Below are positions 25,960-33,446 of a DNA stretch of 64,000 bases, piece after piece; the stretch's first letter is position 1, and each line of letters begins with the position of its first letter. The translations under genes and the position numbers were made by a program. Under the pieces are notes generated by a model. The model searched no databases and was not told the origin of the DNA. It saw only the letters and a list, made by a program, of their open reading frames with translations. The stretch comes from Sphingomonas sp. Leaf9 (GTDB lineage: Bacteria; Pseudomonadota; Alphaproteobacteria; Sphingomonadales; Sphingomonadaceae): NCBI RefSeq assembly GCF_001421355.1, contig NZ_LMKC01000003.1, positions 620,164 to 684,163 of the forward strand. The letters are read 5' to 3'.

Positions 25960-26966
25960 CGCTTGTGCTCCCCAACCGCCAGATCAACCGCAACACCGTC
26001 TGCGACCCGCCGGGCATAGCGCCGGGCAAGTGCGGCGCAGACCATCAGCTGCATCTGGTGAAACAGCATCAGCGGCAGGACGATCAGCCCGACCGCGCCG
26101 GCGGGAAAGAGGATGTTCGCCATCGGCAGCCCGCTCGCCATGCTCTTCTTCGATCCGCAGAACACGATCGCGATCTCATCCTCGGTGGTGAAGCGCAGCA
26201 GGCGGCTCGCCACCGTGGTGGCGATCAGCACGACCGCCAGCAGCACGAGGTCGAGCACGATGACCAGCCCGAGGCTTTGCGGCGTCACCCTGCTCCAGAT
26301 ACCGGCCACGACACCCGCGCTGAACGCGGAATAGACGACCAGCAGGATCGAACCGCGATCGACGAGCATGGTCAGTGTCTTTTGCCGGTTCAGCCAGTCG
26401 CCGATGAAGGGCCGCGCGCACTGCCCGACCACGAACGGCAGCAGGATCTGCAGCGCGATGTCGCGTACCGAATCGAGTGACATGCCGCCCGTACCGGCGC
26501 TGAGGAACAGCGTTGCCAGCAGCGGCGTGATGACCACCCCCGCCAGGTTCGACAGCGACGCACAGCACAGCGCGGCAGGCACATTGCCCCGCGCGATCGA
26601 GGTGAAGGCAATCGACGACTGCACCGTCGAGGGCAGCATTGACAGGAACAGCAGCCCGGTCACCAGTCCGTCGTCCAGATGCCCGCGCAGGAGCGCCGTG
26701 ATCCCGAGGCCCAGCAGCGGAAACACCACGAATGTCGTCGCGAATACCAGCGATTGCAGCCGCCAGTGCAGGATACCGGTCCAGATCGCCTGTCGCGAAA
26801 TCCGTGCGCCATAGATGAAGAACAGCAGCGCGATCGCGGCGTATACCACGACGTCGAGCACGTTCTTGCCAATACCCCGCGCAGGCACGATCGCCGCGAC
26901 CGCCACCATGGCGACGATCGCGAGGATATAGATGTCGATCCTCAGCCGACGGAGGATGGCGTTCAT
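25956..26966 (-). CDS. Bile acid:sodium symporter-family transporter (YfeH-like)
   Basis: A 336-residue inner-membrane protein with about ten helices, of the SBF-like family typified by E. coli YfeH: PARGIGKNVLDVVVYAAIALLFF, LPSTVQSSIAFTSIARGNVPAALC, FCGSKKSMASGLPMANILF. Members import or export organic anions with sodium; this subgroup is not well characterised. It sits 78 bases after mesD and overlaps the flavin reductase gene, so it is likely part of the same cobalamin-regulated unit. It may transport a methyl donor precursor or a by-product, which is inference. Confidence 0.88.
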   Translation of the reverse strand: MNAILRRLRIDIYILAIVAMVAVAAIVPARGIGKNVLDVVVYAAIALLFFIYGARISRQAIWTGILHWRLQSLVFATTFVVFPLLGLGITALLRGHLDDGLVTGLLFLSMLPSTVQSSIAFTSIARGNVPAALCCASLSNLAGVVITPLLATLFLSAGTGGMSLDSVRDIALQILLPFVVGQCARPFIGDWLNRQKTLTMLVDRGSILLVVYSAFSAGVVAGIWSRVTPQSLGLVIVLDLVLLAVVLIATTVASRLLRFTTEDEIAIVFCGSKKSMASGLPMANILFPAGAVGLIVLPLMLFHQMQLMVCAALARRYARRVADGVAVDLAVGEHKR

Positions 26967-27044
26967 AATCGATCTTCCGCTTTGTCCATGCGCCCCCCTA
27001 CGCCGTGCGTGCCCGGTCGTGAATGGGTGGGCACGGCGACCGGG

Positions 27045-28073
27045 TCAGGCCGTCAGTTCGCCCCGAACGATCGCCGCGCCGGCCCCCAGCGCCGCCAGCT
27101 TGCCGCGGGCGACGTCGCGCGACAGCGGTGCCATCCCGCAATTGGTTGCGGGCAAGAGCTTGTCGGCATCGACAAAGCGCAGTGCGTTGCGCAGCGTGTC
27201 GGCGACCTGTTCCGGCGTTTCGATCGCGTCCGTCGCGACGTCGATCGCGCCGACCATCACCTTCTTGCCGCGGATCAGTTCGATCAGGTCCATCGGCACA
27301 CGCGAATTGCGGCATTCGAGCGAGATGATATCGATCGTCGACTTTTGCAGCCTGGGAAAAGTCTGCTCGTACTGGCGCCATTCGGAACCGAGCGTCTTCT
27401 TCCAGTCGGTATTGGCCTTGATGCCGTAACCATAGCAGATATGGACGGCGGTCTCGGCCTTCAGCCCCTCGGCGGCGCGCTCCAGCGTGGCGATGCCCCA
27501 GTCGTTCGCCTCGTCGAAGAACACGTTGAAGGCGGGTTCGTCGAACTGGACGATATCGACGCCGGCTGCCTCCAGCTCGCGCGCTTCCTCGTTCAGGATA
27601 CAGGCGAACTCCCAGGCCAGCTTCTCGCGGCTGCGGTAATGCGCGTCGTACAGGGTGTCGATCATCGTCATCGGGCCCGGCAGCGTCCACTTGATCGGCT
27701 GGTCGGTCTGCACGCGCAGGAACCGGGCATCGTCGACAAACACCGATCGGGGACGCGAGACGGCGCCGACGACGGTCGGCACGCTGGCGTCGTAGCGGTT
27801 ACGGATACGCACCGTCTCGCGCTTCTCGAAATCGACGCCGTCCAGATGCTCGACAAAGGTCGTGACGAAGTGCTGGCGGGTCTGTTCGCCGTCGCCCACG
27901 ATGTCGATCCCGGCCTGCCGCTGGTCGTCGACCGCCAGGCGCAGCGCGTCGCGCTTGCCCGCGACCAGCTCCTCACCCTCCAGCCGCCACGGTGACCACA
28001 AGGTCTCGGGCTGGGCGAGCCAGGAAGGCTTGGGCAGGCTACCCGCGGTCGTCGTCGGCAACAATATCGTCAT
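27045..28073 (-). CDS. mesD: Core methionine synthase MesD (folate- and cobalamin-independent type)
   Basis: A 342-residue protein equal to the C-terminal catalytic barrel of MetE without the N-terminal folate-binding half. The four zinc ligands of MetE are all present: His211 and Cys213 (VHICYGYG), Glu253 (SLECRNSR) and Cys312 (ATNCGMAPL). It should transfer a methyl group to homocysteine to make methionine. The neighbouring DUF1852 gene identifies it as the MesD family of aerobic bacteria, which is reported to need neither methyl-folate nor cobalamin but to need DUF1852 and oxygen. The start at 28073 (MTILLPTTTAGSLPKP) is family-like with AAGGTAT before it; a longer open frame upstream overlaps mesX. 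Confidence 0.9.
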   Translation of the reverse strand: MTILLPTTTAGSLPKPSWLAQPETLWSPWRLEGEELVAGKRDALRLAVDDQRQAGIDIVGDGEQTRQHFVTTFVEHLDGVDFEKRETVRIRNRYDASVPTVVGAVSRPRSVFVDDARFLRVQTDQPIKWTLPGPMTMIDTLYDAHYRSREKLAWEFACILNEEARELEAAGVDIVQFDEPAFNVFFDEANDWGIATLERAAEGLKAETAVHICYGYGIKANTDWKKTLGSEWRQYEQTFPRLQKSTIDIISLECRNSRVPMDLIELIRGKKVMVGAIDVATDAIETPEQVADTLRNALRFVDADKLLPATNCGMAPLSRDVARGKLAALGAGAAIVRGELTA

Positions 28074-28098
28074 GGGAATACCTTCGTAGGCGTGGGGG

Positions 28099-29082
28099 TC
28101 AGAGGCCGCAGGTCGCGGACCAGCGCTGCAGCGCGTCGCCGTGCGGCTTGATGAAATGCTCTTCGGCGAACCTGCCCTGCTCCGCGGCGAGGCGGCTGCG
28201 TTCCTCGCGGTCATAGACGATGCGGGTCAGCGAATAGTCCTGGTACGTCAGGCTCGGCTGATATTGCTCCGCCGCGACCAAATTGGCGTTGTAGATTTCC
28301 GGCCGGTAGATTTTCTGGAACGTCTCCATCGTCGCGATCGTGCTGGCAAGTTCGAGGTTCGTGTAATCGCTGACCAGATCGCCGATGTGATAGAAGGCGA
28401 ACGGCGCGACGCTGTGCGGCGGCATGAAATAGCGGACCCTCATGCCCATCTTCGCGAAATAGCGGTCGGTCGGCGAAAAATTGTCGTTGCGATATTCGAC
28501 GCCGAGGATCGGATGGACGTTGGCGGTGCGGCGATAGACTTCCCTGCTCGATACGCTGAGGCAGATGACCGGGGGTTTGCGGAAATTGTCGCGGTAGGCG
28601 CTCGACGCCAGGAAATGCTTGAACAGATTGCCGTGAAGGTCGCCGAAGCCCTCCGGCGCGTCGGCACCCCCGGCCTTGCGGTGGTCGGGCAGAACCACGC
28701 TGAAGTCATAGTCGCGGATGTAGGACGAGAAATTGTTGCCGATCATCCCGTCGCTACGCTCGCCGCTGGTCCGGTCGGTGACGGTGGTGTGCAGGATCTC
28801 GATCAGCGGGAACGCCTCCGCCTCCGCGCCATCCCCCAGCGTGAGCGCGGCCGAGACGATGGTCAGTTCCAGCGCGTAGCGATCGCCCGTGGGATTGTCC
28901 CAGTGCATCAGCGCGTTGAAGCGGTGGTCGATCATCAACAACGTGTTGCGCAGATTCTCCCGGCGGCTGTCCCCGCGTGCGAGATTGGCGAAGTTGGTGG
29001 TGATCCGCGTGTTGTCGCCCGGACGATATTCCTCGTCGAAGGGCAGGCTGCTGATCGAGAATGTGAAGCCGCTATTCGTCAT
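28099..29082 (-). CDS. mesX: DUF1852 protein, partner of MesD
   Basis: A 327-residue protein of the DUF1852 family (FTFSISSLPFDEEYRPGDNT, RITTNFANLARGDSRRENL, DHRFNALMHWDNP, SSYIRDYDFSVVLPDHRKAG, AFYHIGDLVSDYTNLELASTIATMETFQ). It has no signal peptide, so it acts in the cytoplasm. In other aerobic bacteria it is required, with oxygen, for MesD-dependent methionine synthesis; its chemistry is unknown. It precedes mesD by 25 bases and is the first gene after a cobalamin riboswitch on the same strand, so expression should fall when cobalamin is plentiful and MetH can work. Confidence 0.92.
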   Translation of the reverse strand: MTNSGFTFSISSLPFDEEYRPGDNTRITTNFANLARGDSRRENLRNTLLMIDHRFNALMHWDNPTGDRYALELTIVSAALTLGDGAEAEAFPLIEILHTTVTDRTSGERSDGMIGNNFSSYIRDYDFSVVLPDHRKAGGADAPEGFGDLHGNLFKHFLASSAYRDNFRKPPVICLSVSSREVYRRTANVHPILGVEYRNDNFSPTDRYFAKMGMRVRYFMPPHSVAPFAFYHIGDLVSDYTNLELASTIATMETFQKIYRPEIYNANLVAAEQYQPSLTYQDYSLTRIVYDREERSRLAAEQGRFAEEHFIKPHGDALQRWSATCGL

Positions 29083-29226
29083 GACTCACCCAGGCTTTGC
29101 GGGCGGGAAGTCAGGCGAAAGCGCGCAAGGCACGGACGGGCCCGAACGGCATCGAGCCATGGACCGCACACATCAAGCGCGATCCACCGGAGGAACCCCC
29201 GTCCGAGGAACGTTATGGCGTCGAAA

Positions 29227-29420
29227 GGCAGGTCTCCTGGCTCACGGGTCAACGCGGTGGCTCCGGCCTTCCCAGGCTCCTTGCGGGAACCCAGTGACAC
29301 GAAATGGAGCCGCCGCTCGCCGCTTACAGTTGCGGGGGCAGCGCCGGATTCTGCCCTGAAGGACACCACCGGCTTCCCGTCTTAGCCCCATCGCCTTGCA
29401 TGGGATGGGGAACCTCGACC
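29227..29420 (-). promoter_or_regulatory. Cobalamin riboswitch upstream of mesX
   Basis: Read on the minus strand, the region carries the conserved parts of the adenosylcobalamin aptamer in order: GGTTCCCC at the 5' side, AAGACGGGAAGCCGGTG, CGCTGCCCCCGCAACTGTA, GTGTCACTGGG, GGGAAGGC and the B12 box AGCCAGGAGACCTGCC (plus-strand 29227-29242). About 145 bases separate the B12 box from the mesX start and can hold the expression platform. It should repress mesX-mesD and probably the two following genes when cobalamin is bound. Confidence 0.95.
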
Positions 29421-29461
29421 TGGCCCTTCAACATCATCCCCCTGCCCATGTCAACACACAT

Positions 29462-29481
29462 ATATAAAGATATCTTTATAT
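29462..29481. promoter_or_regulatory. Perfect 20-base palindrome between two cobalamin riboswitches
   Basis: ATATAAAGATATCTTTATAT is a perfect 20-base palindrome in an AT-rich island in otherwise GC-rich DNA, 42 bases upstream of the mesX riboswitch and about 92 bases upstream of the divergent one. Its form resembles operators described for the ArsR-family methionine-cycle regulator SahR in proteobacteria; that is from memory and unverified. It probably overlaps the mesX promoter and adds a protein-based control to the riboswitch. Confidence 0.6.
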
Positions 29482-29573
29482 GCTGTATCGTAGCGTGATT
29501 GCATGCCGTGCGGCGGTCGGCGGGGCGCGACGCCGGCCTTGACGGGACGGGCCACTTTCTGCGACCGCCGTCC

Positions 29574-29748
29574 GGTCAAGGTTCCTTCGCCCCATGGTCG
29601 AAGGCTAAGACGGGAAATCGGTGCGATGCCGATGCTGCCCCCGCAACTGTAAGCGGCGAGTGGATTTCCCCTGGTGTGCCACTGGTGCTTCGGCACCGGG
29701 AAGGCCGGGATTTCCATGACGACCCGCGAGCCAGGAGACCTGCCTTCG
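29574..29748 (+). promoter_or_regulatory. Cobalamin riboswitch facing the acyl-CoA thioesterase gene
   Basis: On the plus strand: GGTTCC near 29581, AAGACGGGAAATCGGTG, GATGCTGCCCCCGCAACTGTA, GTGCCACTGG, GGGAAGGC and the B12 box AGCCAGGAGACCTGCC at 29729-29744. It is complete and divergent from the mesX riboswitch; the sequence just after the B12 box (TCGACGCCATAACG) is shared by both, which suggests duplication. The next gene is an acyl-CoA thioesterase 122 bases on, then a TonB-dependent receptor. The 29749-29869 interval contains GGAGGA and TCCTCC, which could pair and hide a ribosome site. Confidence 0.95.
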
Positions 29749-29869
29749 ACGCCATAACGACCACCGGCGGGGTGCCCGGTCTGGCCGCTGCGTCGCTGTG
29801 GGGAGGAGGTGCCTTCTTCCCGCTGGCCTCTGGCGTCTGGATATCCTCCGCGAATGATTGAGGACCCGA

Positions 29870-30634
29870 ATGCCACACGACGCGCGTCACACCCCCATCC
29901 AGTTGGTCGACATGGTATTCCCCGGTGACGCCAATCACCACGGAACGCTGTTCGGTGGCGTGGCGCTGGCGCATATGGACAAGGTGGCGTTCCTTGCCGC
30001 GTCGCGTCATGGCCGCGCATCCTTCGTCACCGCCGCTTCGGAAAAGATCGACTTTGCGGCACCGGCGCGGATCGGCGATGTGGTCGAGGTGACGGGCCGG
30101 GTCGTGCGGGTCGGGCGAAAATCGCTCGACGTCGAGGTCGAACTGATCGCCGAAGTGCCCGTTTCGGGCGAACGCCGTCTGTGCACACGGGGCCGCTTCA
30201 CGCTGGTCGCGGTCGGCACCGAACAGCCGCTGCCGCCGATGGCGGAGGCGGTTCAGCCGGATGCCGCCGCGCCGCTGCGGATGGTCGACATGATCTTCCC
30301 GAACCAGACCAACCATTATGGCACGCTCTATGGCGGCGATGCGCTGCGCATGATGGGCAAGGCGGCCTTCATCGCGTCGACCCGCCATGCGCGGGCGGTG
30401 ATGGTGATGGCTGCCTCCGATCGGATCGACTTCGTCTCGCCCATTCGCGAGGGTGAAATGGTCGAACTCACCGCCGAGGTGCGGATGACCGGGCGCAGCT
30501 CGGTGCGGATCGGCGTGGACCTCAGCGCGGAGGACCTGATTACCGGCGAGCGGCGACACGCCGCCACGGCGCTGTTCACGATGGTCTCGGTCGATGAAAC
30601 CGGCCGGGCCAAGCCGTTTGCCGACGTCCAATAG
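29870..30634 (+). CDS. Tandem hot-dog acyl-CoA thioesterase
   Basis: A 254-residue protein made of two hot-dog domains, each beginning with the same signature: VDMVFPGDANHHGTLFGG (about 10-27) and VDMIFPNQTNHYGTLYGG (about 136-153). It should hydrolyse acyl-CoA to free acid and CoA in the cytoplasm. The start at 29870 follows AGGA at 29861. It is the first gene after a cobalamin riboswitch, an unexpected target, since thioesterases are not standard members of cobalamin regulons. Cobalamin-dependent methylmalonyl-CoA mutase could be the metabolic link, but nothing in this window proves it. Confidence 0.9.
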   Translation: MPHDARHTPIQLVDMVFPGDANHHGTLFGGVALAHMDKVAFLAASRHGRASFVTAASEKIDFAAPARIGDVVEVTGRVVRVGRKSLDVEVELIAEVPVSGERRLCTRGRFTLVAVGTEQPLPPMAEAVQPDAAAPLRMVDMIFPNQTNHYGTLYGGDALRMMGKAAFIASTRHARAVMVMAASDRIDFVSPIREGEMVELTAEVRMTGRSSVRIGVDLSAEDLITGERRHAATALFTMVSVDETGRAKPFADVQ

Positions 30635-30832
30635 CGCCGGTCGGGAGGGCATGTGCGGTATCCCCGCCGCCGCCAGAATACGATGACTGCCCTGCCCGTT
30701 CGCACCACCATCGCGGCCCCGAGCAATTCCTATTCACTTAATAGATTTTCTTTGGCTTCCTTTCCGCTTCCCTGGAATAGGGAGGCACCTTGCACCGTTC
30801 CGCAGTGCGGAATCGAACAGGGAATTCAGGGA

Positions 30833-33262
30833 ATGACTCAGGGCCGTACCATCGCCCTTCTCGGCGCGTCGCTGCTCACGCTGGCCGCGACCTCCGCCTT
30901 TGCACGCCAGGCACCGCAGGGCGGGACGGGCGAGCCGGCCGCCGACGCCGCCGACACGGGCGACGAGATCGTGGTGACCGGCACCCGCACCGCCGGCCGG
31001 ACCCGGCTCGACAGCGCCTCGCCGGTCGACGTGCTGAGCGGTGCCAGCCTGCAACGCCAGGGCACGACCGAACTTGCTGCAGCACTCGCGACGGTCGCCC
31101 CGTCGATCAACTTCCCCCGCCCCTCGGCCAATGACGCGACCGATGCGATCCGCCCGGCGACGCTGCGTGGCCTGGCGCCAGACCAGACGCTGGTGCTCAT
31201 CAACGGCATTCGCGGGCACAGCTCGGCCAATCTCAACACCAACGGCACGGTCGGGCGCGGGTCGGCGGCAGTCGATCTCAACACCGTGCCGACCTCCGCG
31301 CTCGACCGGATCGAGGTGCTGCGCGACGGTGCATCGGCGCAATATGGCTCCGACGCGATCGCGGGCGTCGTCAACCTGCGCCTGCGCGAAGCCCGCTCGG
31401 GCGGCGGCGCGGGGGTCACCTACGGCTTCTACGATACGCAGGTCGACACCGCCGCCAACCGGCGCAGCGTGACCGGCGAACCGGTCGTCACCGCGACCGC
31501 GTGGCAGGGGTTCGGCTTCGGCAGCGACGGCTTCGTCACCGTGTCGGGCGAATATACCAGGCGGGAACCGACCAACCGCGCCGATATCGATCGCCGCGTC
31601 ACGCCCAACCGCGTGACCGGCCGCTATGGTGATCCGGCGGTCGAGCAATATACCGGCTTCATCAACGCCGGCACGTCGCTGACCGATAGCATCAGCCTGT
31701 ATGCCTTCGGTGGCTATCAGGACCGCGACACGCGCAGTGCCGCCTTCCCCCGCAATGCCAGCGCGCAGACGACGCTCGCGGGCTATCCCAACGGGTTCCT
31801 GCCGCTCATCAACACCAAGACGAAGGATATCAATTCGGCAGTCGGGCTGCGCGGCGATTTTGGCGGGTACAAGGTCGACCTGTCGTTCAGCTATGGCCGC
31901 AACACCGTCGATTTCCGCACGCTCAATTCGGCCAACTATGCCTATGGCGCCGCGACCCCGCGCAATTTCTATGACGGGCAGGTCGCCTATGACCAATATG
32001 TCGCCGGGCTGGACGTGACGCGCAAGTTCGACGTGTTCCAGTCGCTGAACGTCGCCTTCGGGATCGAGGGGCGCCGCGAGGGCTACACGATTTCGCCGGG
32101 CGAGCGCGCATCCTTTGACTATCCCGTAACCGGTGCGACCGGGGCGGCACCCGGCGCGCAGGGCTTTGGCGGGTTCAGCCCGCTCAACGCCACCCAGCGC
32201 AGCCGGCGCAGCGGCAGCATCTATGCCGATGTCGAAGCGCAGGTGACTGATCGCCTGCTCGTGGGCCTCGCCGCGCGGGGCGAGAAATATTCGGACTTCG
32301 GATCGACCGCGACGGGCAAGGTTTCCGCCCGCTACGACGTCACCGACTGGTTCGCGCTGCGCGGCACCGCGTCGACCGGGTTCCGCGCGCCGTCGCTGCA
32401 ACAGCAATATTTCACGCAGGTCGCATCGGTCGTGACCAACGGCGTGCCCGTGTTGACCGGCACCGTCCCGTCGGTCAGCACGGTGGGATCGGCGCTTGGC
32501 GGCCTGCCGCTCGAACCCGAAAAGTCGACGAACCTGTCGGTCGGCACCGTGATCCGGTCGGGCGGGTTCGACCTGACGGTCGATGCCTATCGCATCCACA
32601 TCCGCAACCAGATCGGCCTGTCCGAAAATATCAGCGCGGCGACGGCGGGATCGGCGGCGGTCGCGACCCAGATCCGCAACCTGCTTGCCGCGACCAACAC
32701 CGGGGCGAGTGCGGCGCGCTTCTTCATCAACGGGCTGGCCAGCACGGCGCAGGGGATCGATGCCGTCGCCCATTACCGGACCCGCACCGCAGCCGCTGGC
32801 ACCTTCGACTTCACCGTCGCCGGCAACATCAACAAGGTCGACGTGACCCGCGTGCCGACCTCCACCGCCACGCTCGATCCCGCGCCGACGCTGTTCGCGC
32901 GCAGCCGTATCCTGACGCTGGAACAGGGAACGCCGGGCGAGAAGGTGACCGGCACGATCGACTGGTCGCTCGACCGGCTCGGCGCGCTCGCCCGCGTCAC
33001 CTATTACGGGAACGTCAACCAGCCCGGCACGACCCCCGCCGCCGACGTGCTGACCGGGAACCGCGCGATCACCGACCTCGAACTGCGCTATAGCGGTCCG
33101 AAGGGCGCGCAGCTGGGGTTCGGCGTCAGCAACCTGTTCGATGTCTATCCCCGCGCGACCCCGACCGCCAACAACTCGACCGGGGTCCTGGGCTTCCCCT
33201 ATTATTCGCCATTCGGGTTCAACGGCCGCTATCTCTATGTCCGGGCTGGACTAAACTGGTAG
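30833..33262 (+). CDS. TonB-dependent receptor
   Basis: An 809-residue outer-membrane receptor. The signal peptide ends near Ala-Phe-Ala-Arg, then DEIVVTGTR (TonB-box region), plug (about 60-175: SPVDVLSGASLQRQGTTEL, RPATLRGLAPDQTLVLINGI, IEVLRDGASAQYGSDAIAGVVNLRLR) and a barrel ending YLYVRAGLNW. The start at 30833 is set by AGGGA and by the signal peptide; an upstream extension to 30653 lacks both. It lies about 200 bases after the thioesterase, with an AT-rich patch (30725-30755) and a TTCCGCAGTGCGGAA palindrome at 30798-30812 in the leader. Substrate unknown; whether it belongs to the cobalamin-controlled unit is open. Confidence 0.9.
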   Translation: MTQGRTIALLGASLLTLAATSAFARQAPQGGTGEPAADAADTGDEIVVTGTRTAGRTRLDSASPVDVLSGASLQRQGTTELAAALATVAPSINFPRPSANDATDAIRPATLRGLAPDQTLVLINGIRGHSSANLNTNGTVGRGSAAVDLNTVPTSALDRIEVLRDGASAQYGSDAIAGVVNLRLREARSGGGAGVTYGFYDTQVDTAANRRSVTGEPVVTATAWQGFGFGSDGFVTVSGEYTRREPTNRADIDRRVTPNRVTGRYGDPAVEQYTGFINAGTSLTDSISLYAFGGYQDRDTRSAAFPRNASAQTTLAGYPNGFLPLINTKTKDINSAVGLRGDFGGYKVDLSFSYGRNTVDFRTLNSANYAYGAATPRNFYDGQVAYDQYVAGLDVTRKFDVFQSLNVAFGIEGRREGYTISPGERASFDYPVTGATGAAPGAQGFGGFSPLNATQRSRRSGSIYADVEAQVTDRLLVGLAARGEKYSDFGSTATGKVSARYDVTDWFALRGTASTGFRAPSLQQQYFTQVASVVTNGVPVLTGTVPSVSTVGSALGGLPLEPEKSTNLSVGTVIRSGGFDLTVDAYRIHIRNQIGLSENISAATAGSAAVATQIRNLLAATNTGASAARFFINGLASTAQGIDAVAHYRTRTAAAGTFDFTVAGNINKVDVTRVPTSTATLDPAPTLFARSRILTLEQGTPGEKVTGTIDWSLDRLGALARVTYYGNVNQPGTTPAADVLTGNRAITDLELRYSGPKGAQLGFGVSNLFDVYPRATPTANNSTGVLGFPYYSPFGFNGRYLYVRAGLNW

Positions 33263-33285
33263 GTTCGGGAATCGGACAGGCTGTC

Positions 33286-33316
33286 GGGGGCGGGCACATC
33301 CGTCGAGCCCACCCCC
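33286..33316 (+). terminator. Hairpin after the TonB-dependent receptor
   Basis: GGGGG-C-GGGC (33286-33295) can pair with GCCC-A-CCCCC (33307-33316) with one mismatch. A run of six T lies about 20 bases further on (33337-33342), too far for a standard intrinsic terminator, so efficient termination is uncertain. Confidence 0.35.
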
Positions 33317-33385
33317 GCCACGGCTGAGCCCCAGAATTTTTTCGATGTTAGCGATAACTCCTACAATTACCAATTGCGTGTTCTG

Positions 33386-33399
33386 AATATCGCGATATT
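33386..33399. promoter_or_regulatory. Operator-like palindrome upstream of the next receptor
   Basis: AATATCGCGATATT is a perfect 14-base palindrome with a central CG, 47 bases before the receptor GTG. Its shape recalls LacI-family operators of sugar-use loci, but no LacI-type gene is in the window. It lies in the AT-rich promoter stretch 33340-33400. Confidence 0.4.
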
Positions 33400-33446
33400 T
33401 GTCCGAGTATAAGAACCCGGAAGGGGTTCGTCGGAGGGGACAAATC

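Noticed and set aside
30798..30812. TTCCGCAGTGCGGAA palindrome in the leader of the receptor at 30833
   Set aside because: Perfect but short, single copy, and close to the start codon in GC-rich DNA; I could not connect it to any regulator, so it is not listed as an operator.
31400..33000. Possible iron-siderophore role for the receptor at 30833
   Set aside because: The plug lacks the siderophore-subfamily phrasing seen at 23074-25239, and no iron-related gene or Fur-like box is evident nearby; substrate left open.
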